Source: Bradyrhizobium campsiandrae
GTDB lineage: Bacteria; Pseudomonadota; Alphaproteobacteria; Rhizobiales; Xanthobacteraceae
Assembly (NCBI RefSeq): GCF_014529705.1
Contig: NZ_JAANIH010000016.1
Coordinates: forward strand, 1 to 64,000
Direction of reading: 5' to 3'
DNA: 64,000 bases
Shown: positions 22,737-31,036 of the stretch, one piece after another
How positions within the stretch are numbered: position 1 is the stretch's first letter
How the letters are laid out: the number at the start of each line of letters is the position of its first letter
Program-made: the position numbers and the translations under genes
Notes under the pieces: generated by a model
Databases searched by the model: none
The model's input: only the letters and a program-made list of their open reading frames with translations
Told to the model about the DNA's origin: nothing

Positions 22737-24425
22737 ATGTCGAAATTGTCGATCGTCTTCAAGCTTCTGACCGTGCTGTCGGTCCTGGTGCTCTCGCTCG
22801 CCGGCGTCGGCGTGGTGGCGATCGGCACCATGCAGAACATCAATTCCCATACCGTCGAGATTGCAGAGAGCTGGCTGCCGAGCGTACGTGCGCTCGGCTC
22901 GATCCGCGCCGACGTCAACGAACTGCGCGTCGCGCTGCGCCTGCACCTGATGCAGGACAGCGCCGAGGGCAAGGAAGCGGCCGAGAAGCGTCTCGCCTCG
23001 CTGCGTGAACGCATCGAGCAGACCCGCAAGACCTACGAGCCGCTGATCACGTCGACCGAAGAGCGCTCCATTTACGGACAATGGACGACGGCGTGGGGCG
23101 AGTATCTGAACGGCGTGCAGGACGTGATGGCGCTGTCGCGCAAGAGCCCCGGCAAGTTCCCGACAGAGGCCAACGAGCTGTTGCAGACCAAGGTCGCGAA
23201 GATGGCACAGGCTGCCGATCCGTTGCTGACGAAGGACATCGAGCTCAATAACCGCGGTGCCGAATTGGAGACGAAGCAGGCGGCCGACAGTTACGCCGCC
23301 ATCTTCCGCGTGCTGGTCGGCATCATCATCGCCTCGGTCGCGATCGCGATCGGCGCAGCCTATTATCTCGTGCGCGACGTATCGCAAGGGATTGCCTCGA
23401 TCATTGGGCCGATGCAGTCGCTCGGCGAAGGCGATCTTTCGGCCGAGGTGCCGCACCGCGGCGAGAAGACCGAGATCGGCTCGATGGCGGATGCACTCCA
23501 GATCTTCAAGGAAGCGCTGATCGCCAAGCGGGCCGCCGACGAAGCGGCAGCGCGCGACGCCGAGGCGAAGATCGAACGCGGTCGCCGTGTCGACGCCATC
23601 ACCCGCAAGTTCGAAGTCATGATCGGCGAGGTCGTTGGGACCGTGTCGTCGGCATCGACCGAGCTCGAGGCCTCAGCGTCGACGTTGACCAACACGGCTC
23701 GGCGCGGGCAGGAGCTGGCGACCGTCGTGGCCGCAGCCTCCGAGGAGGCGTCCACGAACGTGCAGGCGGTGGCATCGGCTTCGGAGGAGCTGTCGTCCTC
23801 CATCACCGAGATCAGCCGCCGCGTGCAGGATTCCGCGCGGATGGCGGCGGAGGCTGTCGAGCAGGCGACGCGGACCAACGCGCGCGTCAACGAGCTGTCG
23901 CAGGCCGCCGCCCGCATCGGCGACGTCGTCGAGCTTATCAACACCATCGCCGGCCAAACCAATCTGCTAGCGCTCAACGCCACCATCGAGGCGGCGCGCG
24001 CCGGCGAAGCCGGTCGCGGCTTCGCCGTGGTCGCCTCCGAGGTGAAGGCGCTGGCCGAACAGACCGCGAAGGCGACCGGCGAGATCGGGGCGCAGGTCTC
24101 TGGCATTCAGGCGGCGACGCAGGAGTCCGTCAACGCCATCCAGGAGATCGGCGGCACCATCGAGCGGCTGTCCGAGGTGTCGGCCGCGATTGCCGCCGCG
24201 GTCGAGGAGCAGGGCGCCGCGACGCAGGAGATCTCGCGCAACGTTCAGCAGGCTTCGGTCGGCACCCGGGAGGTCTCCACGAACATCACAGACGTGCAGC
24301 GCGGTGCGATCGAGACCGGTGAGGCGTCGGTCGAGGTGCTGTCGGCGGCGAAATCGCTGGCGTCCGACAGCACGCGTCTCAAGGTCGAGGTCGCGCAATT
24401 CCTGGAGTCGGTCCGCGCGGCCTGA
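22737..24425 (+). CDS. Methyl-accepting chemotaxis protein 3 (four-helix bundle sensor)
   Basis: The 562-residue receptor has TM1 ([20 protein letters not shown]), a sensor of the 4HB_MCP type ([20 protein letters not shown], then LHLMQDS), TM2 ([19 protein letters not shown]), HAMP ([12 protein letters not shown]) and the standard signalling hairpin. ATG 22737 begins MSKLSIVFK; the 40 codons upstream are unlike any MCP. The end is FLESVRAA. Its stop lies only three bases from the stop of the convergent DUF2339 gene, with no terminator between them. Confidence 0.92.
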   Translation: MSKLSIVFKLLTVLSVLVLSLAGVGVVAIGTMQNINSHTVEIAESWLPSVRALGSIRADVNELRVALRLHLMQDSAEGKEAAEKRLASLRERIEQTRKTYEPLITSTEERSIYGQWTTAWGEYLNGVQDVMALSRKSPGKFPTEANELLQTKVAKMAQAADPLLTKDIELNNRGAELETKQAADSYAAIFRVLVGIIIASVAIAIGAAYYLVRDVSQGIASIIGPMQSLGEGDLSAEVPHRGEKTEIGSMADALQIFKEALIAKRAADEAAARDAEAKIERGRRVDAITRKFEVMIGEVVGTVSSASTELEASASTLTNTARRGQELATVVAAASEEASTNVQAVASASEELSSSITEISRRVQDSARMAAEAVEQATRTNARVNELSQAAARIGDVVELINTIAGQTNLLALNATIEAARAGEAGRGFAVVASEVKALAEQTAKATGEIGAQVSGIQAATQESVNAIQEIGGTIERLSEVSAAIAAAVEEQGAATQEISRNVQQASVGTREVSTNITDVQRGAIETGEASVEVLSAAKSLASDSTRLKVEVAQFLESVRAA

Positions 24426-24428
24426 GTT

Positions 24429-27140
24429 TCAACTGCCTGTCTGCTGGACCGGCGGCGGACCCTGCCGCCGGAACAGGATGCGCTGGTAGAGCCAGCCGAT
24501 CGCGACCAGCACGACGCCGAGGCACATGAACGACAATGCGCGGTAGACGCCGGTCAGCGTCGACATGTCGATCACGAAGGCCTTCAGGATCGTCAGCGCG
24601 ATCACGGCTGCCGACGCGAGCCGTGCCCGCTCGGAGTTGACGAGAATGCCGGTGCCGAGCAGCACGACGCCGAAGGCGAGCCAGCCGATCGAATAGGTGT
24701 ATTGCTCCGCACCCGTGGTCTCGCCGCTGGTCAGGAACGGGCCGTGATAGAAGCGGCGAATCTCCAGCGTGACGTAGGCCAGCGCAAATAGGAGAGCCGA
24801 GCCTGCAATCGCGTTCGCATAGACCTTGCCGCGTTCGCCGACCACCGCGTAGGCGAGCAACAGCATCAGCACTGCCGGCAGCGCGTAGCCGAGCAGCAGC
24901 AGGTTGAACATGGCGCCGCCGACATCGATGCGCCACAGCAGCGGGTTCTCAAGGAACAGCAGGCCGAACACGCCGATGAGTCCGGCGATCGCGGTGAGCG
25001 CGACCGCGCCGACATTGTGCACGATGCTGTGGCTGCGCAGCCGCAGCCGCTCCAGCCCAATCGCTAAGGCCAGCGCCATGCAGACCTGTAGCGCGGCTTC
25101 GAGCAGCGAGGGTGATGCGATCATGTCCCCGCCGGTCGCGAAATGGCGAATCTCCATGAAGGCGAGCAGCGCGGTAAACAGGATTGCGGCCGTCTCCACC
25201 ATGCGCAGCGGCGCGTCGTCACGTCCGCGGCGCAGGAAGATGCTCGCCGCCCAGAACGAGGCCGCGGGCAGGCCATAGCCCCATAACAGCCAATTGAAGA
25301 TCGGCGTGGCGCCGACGGCGTCGCCGACGATCCGCGGATCATAGCCGACGCGCGCGGTGACGATCGCGGCGAAGATCGCGGCGAGCCAGCGCAGGAACGG
25401 GATCGGCCGCTGCAGCGAGATCCAGGCGGTGCCGAGCGACATCAGCGCCAGCGCAATGGTCAGCCAGCCCTTCTCCAGCGCGAAAGTCAGCGCCAGCGCC
25501 AGCGCGCCGAGCGTGCCGGTCGCGAACAGCGCCGTCGCGGCCGCAAGGCCAGGCCGGGTTTCGCGGCGAGTCAGCGTTTCAGTCGCGGCGCCAAAGCCAG
25601 CCGCGAGCAACACTGCGAGGATCGCGAATGGGATCGAACGGTCGAGATGGGCGATGCGCGCGTAGAGCGCGACCAGGATCGCGATCGGCGTCGCGACGCC
25701 GGCCGCCGACCACACCACTGGAATGATCGCCGAGTTCGATCGGCCCTGGGCGAGGAAGCCAGCGATGCCGAAGCCGGCGGCGAAGATCGCCGCCATCACC
25801 AGGTGCTGTGCCACCGCGCTATCGGTTGCGACCGGTCCGACGCCGGGCATAGGCCCGCCCGGCAACACCAGCATATCAGGATTGGCGCGCACGGCCCATT
25901 CGGCGAACACGATGAACACGGTTGCTGCGGCGGCGCCAAGCGCCCCAACCGCGGCCTCCGCACGCCAGGCGACGTACAACATCGCCGCAACGAGCAGGGT
26001 GAAGGCGATCAGCGACAGATCGGCATGCGCGCTCGACAGCACGATCAGCATCGCGCCGAACAGATAGGCGCCGAGCGCGCTCGACGACACCGGCTCGATC
26101 TGTCCGTCCTCGATATCAGGACCGACCATGAAGCCGCAGACCACGAGCAGCGCGGCGAGCACGAAGCCTGACATCACGTGGAAGGCGTGCGGTGCGACCT
26201 GCAGGTCGCCGGTATCGAGTCCCGGGAAGGTCCAGAGCACGGCGAAGACGATCGTCGTGACCGCGAGCCAGCGCCACAGCCGGATGCGGGCGAGGCCAAA
26301 GCTCGCGGCGGTGACGATGGCAAGATAGATGTACAGCGCCCAATAGTCCGGCTTTCCGCTGGAGACGAGCACCGGCGTCGCGAAGGCGCCGACCACGCCA
26401 AGACCAGCGAGTGCCGGCCCGTGCAGCAAGGCGGCCGCGAGCGTGCCCATCGCAACGATGCCGAGCAGCACGAAGGCCGTGGCGGGCACCAGGAAGCCGT
26501 AGAGTGCGTAGGCCGCGTACACGGTCGCGAACGCCACCGCGGTTCCGGCAGCGGTGAGGATCGCCGGGATGTTGGCGATCGGCAGCGCCTGGATATTGGA
26601 GATGCTTTCCTGGCGTCGGGTCCATTCGCCGGCGCCCAGAAGTGCGGCCGCGAACAGCCCGCCAAGGAACACGCGCACGCCGGGGCCGAGGAGGCCAGCC
26701 TCGATCGAATAGCGCACCATGAAGAAGCCGCCGAGCGCGAGGGCAATGCCGCCGATCCACACCACCCAGCGCGTGCCGAGTCGTTCCTCGAAACCGGGCG
26801 TCGGCGCGGGCAGCGGCGGCGGCGCATCGGCCGAGGGGCTTGCTTCGGTGCTTGCGTCCAGCGGGGACGGCAAAGCCTCTTCAGTGACGGTCGGAGGCGG
26901 CGCGGCCTCGACTTCCGGCGCAAGCGGCGGCGGCTCAGCTGCACTTGCCGCAGGCGCGCTGGCCTGCTCCTGCACGGGCAGCGGTGGAGGTGGCTGGACC
27001 GGTCGCAGCGCCTGCAACGCGGCCTCGAGCGAGTTCAGCCGCCGGCGCAGCTCGGTCGCCTGGTTCGACGCTTTCAGCGCGATCAGGAACGCGACGATCG
27101 CAAATATCACTGCAAAGACGTCGAACGGGGCGTCGAACAT
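24429..27140 (-). CDS. DUF2339 large polytopic membrane protein
   Basis: The 903-residue product is mostly hydrophobic with more than twenty predicted membrane helices. An N-terminal helix (VFAVIFAIVAFLIALKAS) is followed by a short coiled coil (NQATELRRRLNSLEAALQAL), a Pro/Ala/Glu-rich linker to about residue 115, then FEERLGTRWVVWIGGIALALG, which is the DUF2339 entry signature. The function of the family is unknown; an envelope role is likely from topology. AGGAGG lies four bases before ATG 27140. It follows nadQ by 49 bases on the same strand. Confidence 0.88.
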   Translation of the reverse strand: MFDAPFDVFAVIFAIVAFLIALKASNQATELRRRLNSLEAALQALRPVQPPPPLPVQEQASAPAASAAEPPPLAPEVEAAPPPTVTEEALPSPLDASTEASPSADAPPPLPAPTPGFEERLGTRWVVWIGGIALALGGFFMVRYSIEAGLLGPGVRVFLGGLFAAALLGAGEWTRRQESISNIQALPIANIPAILTAAGTAVAFATVYAAYALYGFLVPATAFVLLGIVAMGTLAAALLHGPALAGLGVVGAFATPVLVSSGKPDYWALYIYLAIVTAASFGLARIRLWRWLAVTTIVFAVLWTFPGLDTGDLQVAPHAFHVMSGFVLAALLVVCGFMVGPDIEDGQIEPVSSSALGAYLFGAMLIVLSSAHADLSLIAFTLLVAAMLYVAWRAEAAVGALGAAAATVFIVFAEWAVRANPDMLVLPGGPMPGVGPVATDSAVAQHLVMAAIFAAGFGIAGFLAQGRSNSAIIPVVWSAAGVATPIAILVALYARIAHLDRSIPFAILAVLLAAGFGAATETLTRRETRPGLAAATALFATGTLGALALALTFALEKGWLTIALALMSLGTAWISLQRPIPFLRWLAAIFAAIVTARVGYDPRIVGDAVGATPIFNWLLWGYGLPAASFWAASIFLRRGRDDAPLRMVETAAILFTALLAFMEIRHFATGGDMIASPSLLEAALQVCMALALAIGLERLRLRSHSIVHNVGAVALTAIAGLIGVFGLLFLENPLLWRIDVGGAMFNLLLLGYALPAVLMLLLAYAVVGERGKVYANAIAGSALLFALAYVTLEIRRFYHGPFLTSGETTGAEQYTYSIGWLAFGVVLLGTGILVNSERARLASAAVIALTILKAFVIDMSTLTGVYRALSFMCLGVVLVAIGWLYQRILFRRQGPPPVQQTGS

Positions 27141-27189
27141 GGGGCCTCCTGGCAATCGGCGGGCAGGGGCCGACCACACAACATCTCAT

Positions 27190-28152
27190 CTAGCGTCGCG
27201 AGCGTACGCGCAAGCCGGGTGCCGGCCGCTCCTGCAATACGTCGCGCCGGAAGCGGTAGAGCGCCGCCGGCCGTCCACCCGTCTGTGTCGACATCACGCC
27301 GGTCGGTTCGACCAGCGCCTCGGCTTCGACCAAGCGGCGGAAATTCTGCTTGTGCAGGTGCCGGCCCGAGATCGCCTCTACCGTGTACTGCAGTTCAGTG
27401 AGTGTGAACTCGGCGGGCAAAAGTTCAAACACCACAGGGCGATACTTCAGTTTTGCGCGCAGCCTCGCGATTGCGGTAGCGAGAATCCGGCGGTGGTCGA
27501 ACCGCATCGAGGTACCGAGGGCGGGCAGCGACTTGCGCGCCAGCGCCGCAGGCCGGCCGTCGCGTCGCGCCTCTTCGACGAGGCCGGCCTCGTACAGGAG
27601 CTCGTAGCGGTCGAGCACGCGCTCCTCGTCCCAGGAAGCCCCCTCGAGGCCGAAATAGAACCGCACACGATCCTTGCGCGGCAGCGCGCGCGTCGTTTCC
27701 GGTGTCTCCTCATCGGCCCATGCGGTCAACGCCGGGATGATGTCGCGGGCGATGATTGCGGGCGGCGCCTCGCGCCGGTCTTCCCAGGGGAAGAAGCGAT
27801 ACCACGGCTCGAAGCTGGCCGCATTTGCAGCGTCCTCGGCGGTGCGCGTCAGCGCGAGATAGCCGATCGACACCATATGCGCGCCGATGTCGCCGGCCTC
27901 GGCATGACGGCCGCGATCGCCGAACGTATAGAGCTGCTCGACATAGCCGAGCCGCAGACCCGCCTGTTCTTCCACCCAGGCGCGCAGACCGATCTCGAAG
28001 GTGCGATGGCTCGGCGCATCGAACGGACCGAACGGCAGGCCAACGAGCCCGTCAGCGCCGCGCGCGGTCAGCACCAGCGGCTCGTGCTGCTCGATTGCGA
28101 CGATCGCGGCAGTCAGACCGATCTCGATCGGCGTCAGCGGCTTGTCACTCAT
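27190..28152 (-). CDS. nadQ: NAD biosynthesis regulator NadQ
   Basis: The 320-residue protein matches the COG4111 group, annotated as the NAD regulator in Alphaproteobacteria. Residues 8-200 form a Nudix-like fold in which the box region (about 40-68, ending RAWVEEQAGL) is degenerate, as expected for an effector sensor rather than a hydrolase. Residues 205-300 form a winged-helix region (FTLTELQYTVEAISGRHLHK, then NFRRLVEAEALVEPTG). By analogy with NrtR it should sense a pyridine nucleotide or derivative and repress NAD synthesis; direct DNA binding is inference. nadABC with two palindromic sites lies 13 kb away in this window. It begins 19 bases after the phosphatase stop. Confidence 0.82.
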   Translation of the reverse strand: MSDKPLTPIEIGLTAAIVAIEQHEPLVLTARGADGLVGLPFGPFDAPSHRTFEIGLRAWVEEQAGLRLGYVEQLYTFGDRGRHAEAGDIGAHMVSIGYLALTRTAEDAANAASFEPWYRFFPWEDRREAPPAIIARDIIPALTAWADEETPETTRALPRKDRVRFYFGLEGASWDEERVLDRYELLYEAGLVEEARRDGRPAALARKSLPALGTSMRFDHRRILATAIARLRAKLKYRPVVFELLPAEFTLTELQYTVEAISGRHLHKQNFRRLVEAEALVEPTGVMSTQTGGRPAALYRFRRDVLQERPAPGLRVRSRR

Positions 28153-28171
28153 GCGATGACGATCGCCGATG

Positions 28172-28678
28172 TCATTCGAGTTCGATCACGAAGGGGCGGC
28201 CTTCGACCAGCATCTCGCCCGGGCCCATCTCGTCGAGCGCGCGCAGCATGCGGCCGCTGCGCCCGAGCGCGCGGTCGGCGAGGCCGACGATGCGCCGGTT
28301 CGGCGAGGCGACCGGGGAGGCCGCACGGATCTTCTTCGCGATCTCGATCTCGTCGCGGTCCGGATTGAGGGCGCAGACGGCGGCGAACGCGCTTGCCGTC
28401 GAGCGGCTGATGCCGGCATAGCAATGCACCACCAGCGGCGCAGCCCGGTCCCAGCCGCGCACGAAATTCAGCACTTGGTCGATATGCGCCTCGGACGGCG
28501 CAACAAAGCCATCCATCTCCTCGGTGATGTCGTCCATCGACACCTTCAGATGATTGGCGGGAAGCACCGACACCGGCCGCACCACCTGCTCGACATTGGC
28601 CATCACGGTCAGCACGTGGCTGGCGCCGGTGCGGCGGACGGTTTCGGGAAGGGCGGCGAGCGAGCAGACGTGGATCAT
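28172..28678 (-). CDS. Dual-specificity/tyrosine-type phosphatase family protein
   Basis: The 168-residue cytoplasmic protein carries the signature HCYAGISR at residues 85-92, that is Cys86-X5-Arg92 with the following Ser, the phosphate-binding loop of cysteine-dependent phosphatases. An Asp pair at 49-50 (VSMDDITEE) could supply the general acid. The substrate is unknown; close relatives in alphaproteobacteria are annotated only as tyrosine phosphatase family. It lies directly upstream of nadQ (19 bases) and may share its promoter. Confidence 0.82.
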   Translation of the reverse strand: MIHVCSLAALPETVRRTGASHVLTVMANVEQVVRPVSVLPANHLKVSMDDITEEMDGFVAPSEAHIDQVLNFVRGWDRAAPLVVHCYAGISRSTASAFAAVCALNPDRDEIEIAKKIRAASPVASPNRRIVGLADRALGRSGRMLRALDEMGPGEMLVEGRPFVIELE

Positions 28679-28711
28679 GGCGGTCCTTTTTGGCGATTAT
28701 AGCGAGCGCGC

Positions 28712-28806
28712 GTAGGGTGGGCAAAGGCGCATCGCGCCGTGCCCACGATCTCGCAATTGCGCATCCCCGCTGTGTCAGGTGGGCATGCTCCGCGTTGCCC
28801 ACCTAC
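28712..28806. repeat. Palindromic repeat (gtgggcaaag family), copy 1
   Basis: The block starts gtagggtgggcaaaggcgca, has the inner gcgccgtgcccac, and ends ggtgggcatgctccgcg plus ttgcccaccta, so several gtgggca/tgcccac arms are inverted. The first half matches the reverse complement of the second half of the repeat at 36055-36143. It fills the gap between the phosphatase gene and the HD-protein operon. Confidence 0.75.
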
Positions 28807-28818
28807 GAGGGGAGTTTG

Positions 28819-29433
28819 CTACGCAAACAAGGCGCCGAACCGTCCCAGAAACTGCTTCTCGGCCCGTGCCGCCGTCCAGGGCGTCAGATAGTCGCGCCTG
28901 GTACCGTCGGAGAGGCCCGGATCCTTGCCGAACAGCCGCTTGGCCTCGCTCTCGCTGAAACCTGCAAGCTCGGTCGCCTCGAGATAGGCCGCGCCGCGGT
29001 CGGCGGCCTTGATCGCCAGCGTGATCTCGTCGGGCAGCACCGGCGGCAGGCCGAAGCGGATGTGAATGGCGCCGAGCAGGCGTTTCTCCACCGCCTTGTA
29101 GTGGCCATCGAGCACCGCCTTGAACGGCGAGATCATGTCGCCGATCACATATTCGGGCGCATCGTGCAGCAGCGCGGCAAGCCGCATGCGCTGGTCGACA
29201 TTCGGCATCTCATGCCGCAACACGGTCTCCACCAGCAGCGTGTGCTGTGCGACCGAGAAGATGTGCGCGCCAATGGTCTGTCCGTTCCAGCGCGCAACGC
29301 GGGCCAGCCCATGCGCGATGTCAGCGATCTCGACATCGAGCGGAGAGGGATCGAGCAGGTCGAGCCGTCGGCCCGACAGCATGCGCTGCCACGCGCGGGA
29401 CTCTGCGCCGCGTGGAGTTTTCTTCGCCGTCAT
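28819..29433 (-). CDS. HD-domain phosphohydrolase (YfbR-like)
   Basis: The 204-residue protein has the metal-binding HD pattern: HIFSVAQHTLLV (first His), LAALLHDAPEYVIGD (HD pair) and a downstream Asp in AIKAADRGAAYLE. This arrangement is found in small HD hydrolases such as the 5'-deoxynucleotidase YfbR; the substrate here is not proven. The frame is open further upstream, but ATG 29433 overlaps the tag stop as ATGA, and the upstream part is out-of-frame tag sequence. It is the third gene of ygfZ-tag-HD. Confidence 0.8.
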   Translation of the reverse strand: MTAKKTPRGAESRAWQRMLSGRRLDLLDPSPLDVEIADIAHGLARVARWNGQTIGAHIFSVAQHTLLVETVLRHEMPNVDQRMRLAALLHDAPEYVIGDMISPFKAVLDGHYKAVEKRLLGAIHIRFGLPPVLPDEITLAIKAADRGAAYLEATELAGFSESEAKRLFGKDPGLSDGTRRDYLTPWTAARAEKQFLGRFGALFA

Positions 29434-30056
29434 TTGGCCTTGAGGCGCGGCTTGCGCTGCATCTTGCTGCAGGTCGCATGGCAATGGCAGTCGATGAGAT
29501 GATCGTTGACCATGCCGGTCGCCTGCATGAAGGCATAGACGATGGTCGGGCCGACGAACTTGAAGCCGCGCGAGGACAGCTCCTTGGAGATCTGCACCGA
29601 CAGCGGCGTCGAGGCCGGCACGCTTGCCGTGGTCTTGAAGTTGTTGACCTTGGGCCTGCCGCCCATGAAGTCCCACAGCAGCTTCGAGAAGCCGGGGCCC
29701 TTCTCCATGATGTCGAGATACGATTTTGCGCTCAGGATCGTGCCCTCGATCTTGGCCTTGTTGCGCACGATGCCGGCATCGTTCATCAGCGCGTGCACTT
29801 TCTTCTCGGTGTAGCGCGCGATCTTCTCCGGCTGGAAATCGTCGAAGGCCTTGCGGAAATTGTCACGCTTGCGCAGGATCGTGATCCAGGACAGGCCGGC
29901 CTGAAAGCCGTCGAGGATCAGCTTTTCGTAGAGCGCGCGGTCGTCATATTCAGGCACGCCCCATTCGGTGTCGTGATAGGCGACATAGAGCGGATCCTCG
30001 CCGGGCCAGGGGCAGCGGGTCTTTCCGTCGGGATGCAGGCGGGGAGCGCGGCTCAT
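29430..30056 (-). CDS. tag: DNA-3-methyladenine glycosylase I
   Basis: Tag removes 3-methyladenine from alkylated DNA. The 208-residue sequence has the family order: RCPWP with the zinc-type Cys, DPLYVAYHDTEWGVP, FQAGLSWITILRKRDNFR, and a C-terminal NDHLIDCHCHATC holding the second zinc-ligand pair. A Lys/Arg-rich tail (RKPRLKAK) extends beyond. Start and stop both overlap the neighbours (ATGA on each side), so the three genes are translationally coupled. Confidence 0.94.
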   Translation of the reverse strand: MSRAPRLHPDGKTRCPWPGEDPLYVAYHDTEWGVPEYDDRALYEKLILDGFQAGLSWITILRKRDNFRKAFDDFQPEKIARYTEKKVHALMNDAGIVRNKAKIEGTILSAKSYLDIMEKGPGFSKLLWDFMGGRPKVNNFKTTASVPASTPLSVQISKELSSRGFKFVGPTIVYAFMQATGMVNDHLIDCHCHATCSKMQRKPRLKAK

Positions 30057-30934
30057 GCGGTGGGCTGCTTCAAGGGAATCCGGACGACCTCGGGTTCTGC
30101 CAGCGTGAGCGCAAGGCCGCCCGCGGTGAGCGGCTGGCCGGCATCGAGCGCATCCGCAACGCGGTCGATGCGGACCAGTGCGATGCCTTTCCCCTGCGCC
30201 GACGAGCCCATGGTGCCGACCTGCTTGTCGCCGGCCATGACACTGACGCCCACTTCCGGCGAAAGATCGTCGAGCAGCACCTTGACGCTTCGGGTGCGCG
30301 CGGTGCCGCGATGCTGCATGCGCGAGACGACCTCCTGCCCGACATAGCAGCCCTTGTCGAAATCGACGCCGGCCAGACGGTCCATATTGGTCTCGTGCGG
30401 GAACGCATCGCTGTACATGAAATCGAGCCCGCCGCGCGGCACGCCAAGCGCTATGCGGTGCGCCTCGTAGTCGGCGGCATCGACCAGGTCGGCGCCGATC
30501 AGGTCGGACAGTTTCTGCTTCAGATCCTCGGGGATCAGGATGCGCGTGCCGAGCTCGGCGTTGCGCGGATCGACGAAGGCGAGGTCCGGCTGCGCCTCAG
30601 GCTGGCCATCCCAGGCCGCAAGCACGCCGAGATCGTCGGACAAATTGTCCACCGTGACCTTGGCGCGCAGCTTGTAGAATTTCAGCTTGGTGGCGAGGCC
30701 ATCGGCCAGGGGTTTCGGGCAGTCGATCAGGAACCCGCCACCATGGCCGCTAGGGGCTTCCGTGATCAGGAAATCCACGATGATCTTGCCCTGCGGCGTC
30801 AGCAGCGCGCCGAATCGGCCCAGGCCCGGCTTGAGCCTGTCGAGGTCGGTGGTGATGAGGCCGTTGAGGAAGTTGCGCGCGTCCTCGCCCGCGACCTTGA
30901 TCACGCCCCGGTCGGGAAGAAACGCTGATTTCAT
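30053..30934 (-). CDS. ygfZ: Folate-binding protein YgfZ (tRNA/Fe-S maintenance)
   Basis: The 293-residue protein belongs to the YgfZ/IBA57 group, homologues of the aminomethyltransferase GcvT that act with folate in repair or assembly of some Fe-S enzymes. The diagnostic KGCYVGQE motif is present (about residue 203), followed by VVSRMQHRGTARTR. The N-terminal VAGEDARNFLNGLITTD block also fits. I chose ATG 30934 (MKSAFLPDRGVIKV); the frame extends 15 codons upstream without support. It is first in the operon with tag and the HD protein and divergent from pyrC (102-base gap). Confidence 0.93.
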   Translation of the reverse strand: MKSAFLPDRGVIKVAGEDARNFLNGLITTDLDRLKPGLGRFGALLTPQGKIIVDFLITEAPSGHGGGFLIDCPKPLADGLATKLKFYKLRAKVTVDNLSDDLGVLAAWDGQPEAQPDLAFVDPRNAELGTRILIPEDLKQKLSDLIGADLVDAADYEAHRIALGVPRGGLDFMYSDAFPHETNMDRLAGVDFDKGCYVGQEVVSRMQHRGTARTRSVKVLLDDLSPEVGVSVMAGDKQVGTMGSSAQGKGIALVRIDRVADALDAGQPLTAGGLALTLAEPEVVRIPLKQPTA

Positions 30935-31036
30935 GCGAAAATCTCTTGCGACATGGTGCTCCGGAACGTAAGCCCGCAAGGCACAAACGACAAGACCTCG
31001 AGCCCTGCGCTCAGAGGATGAGAGGGGCCTTCAGCC

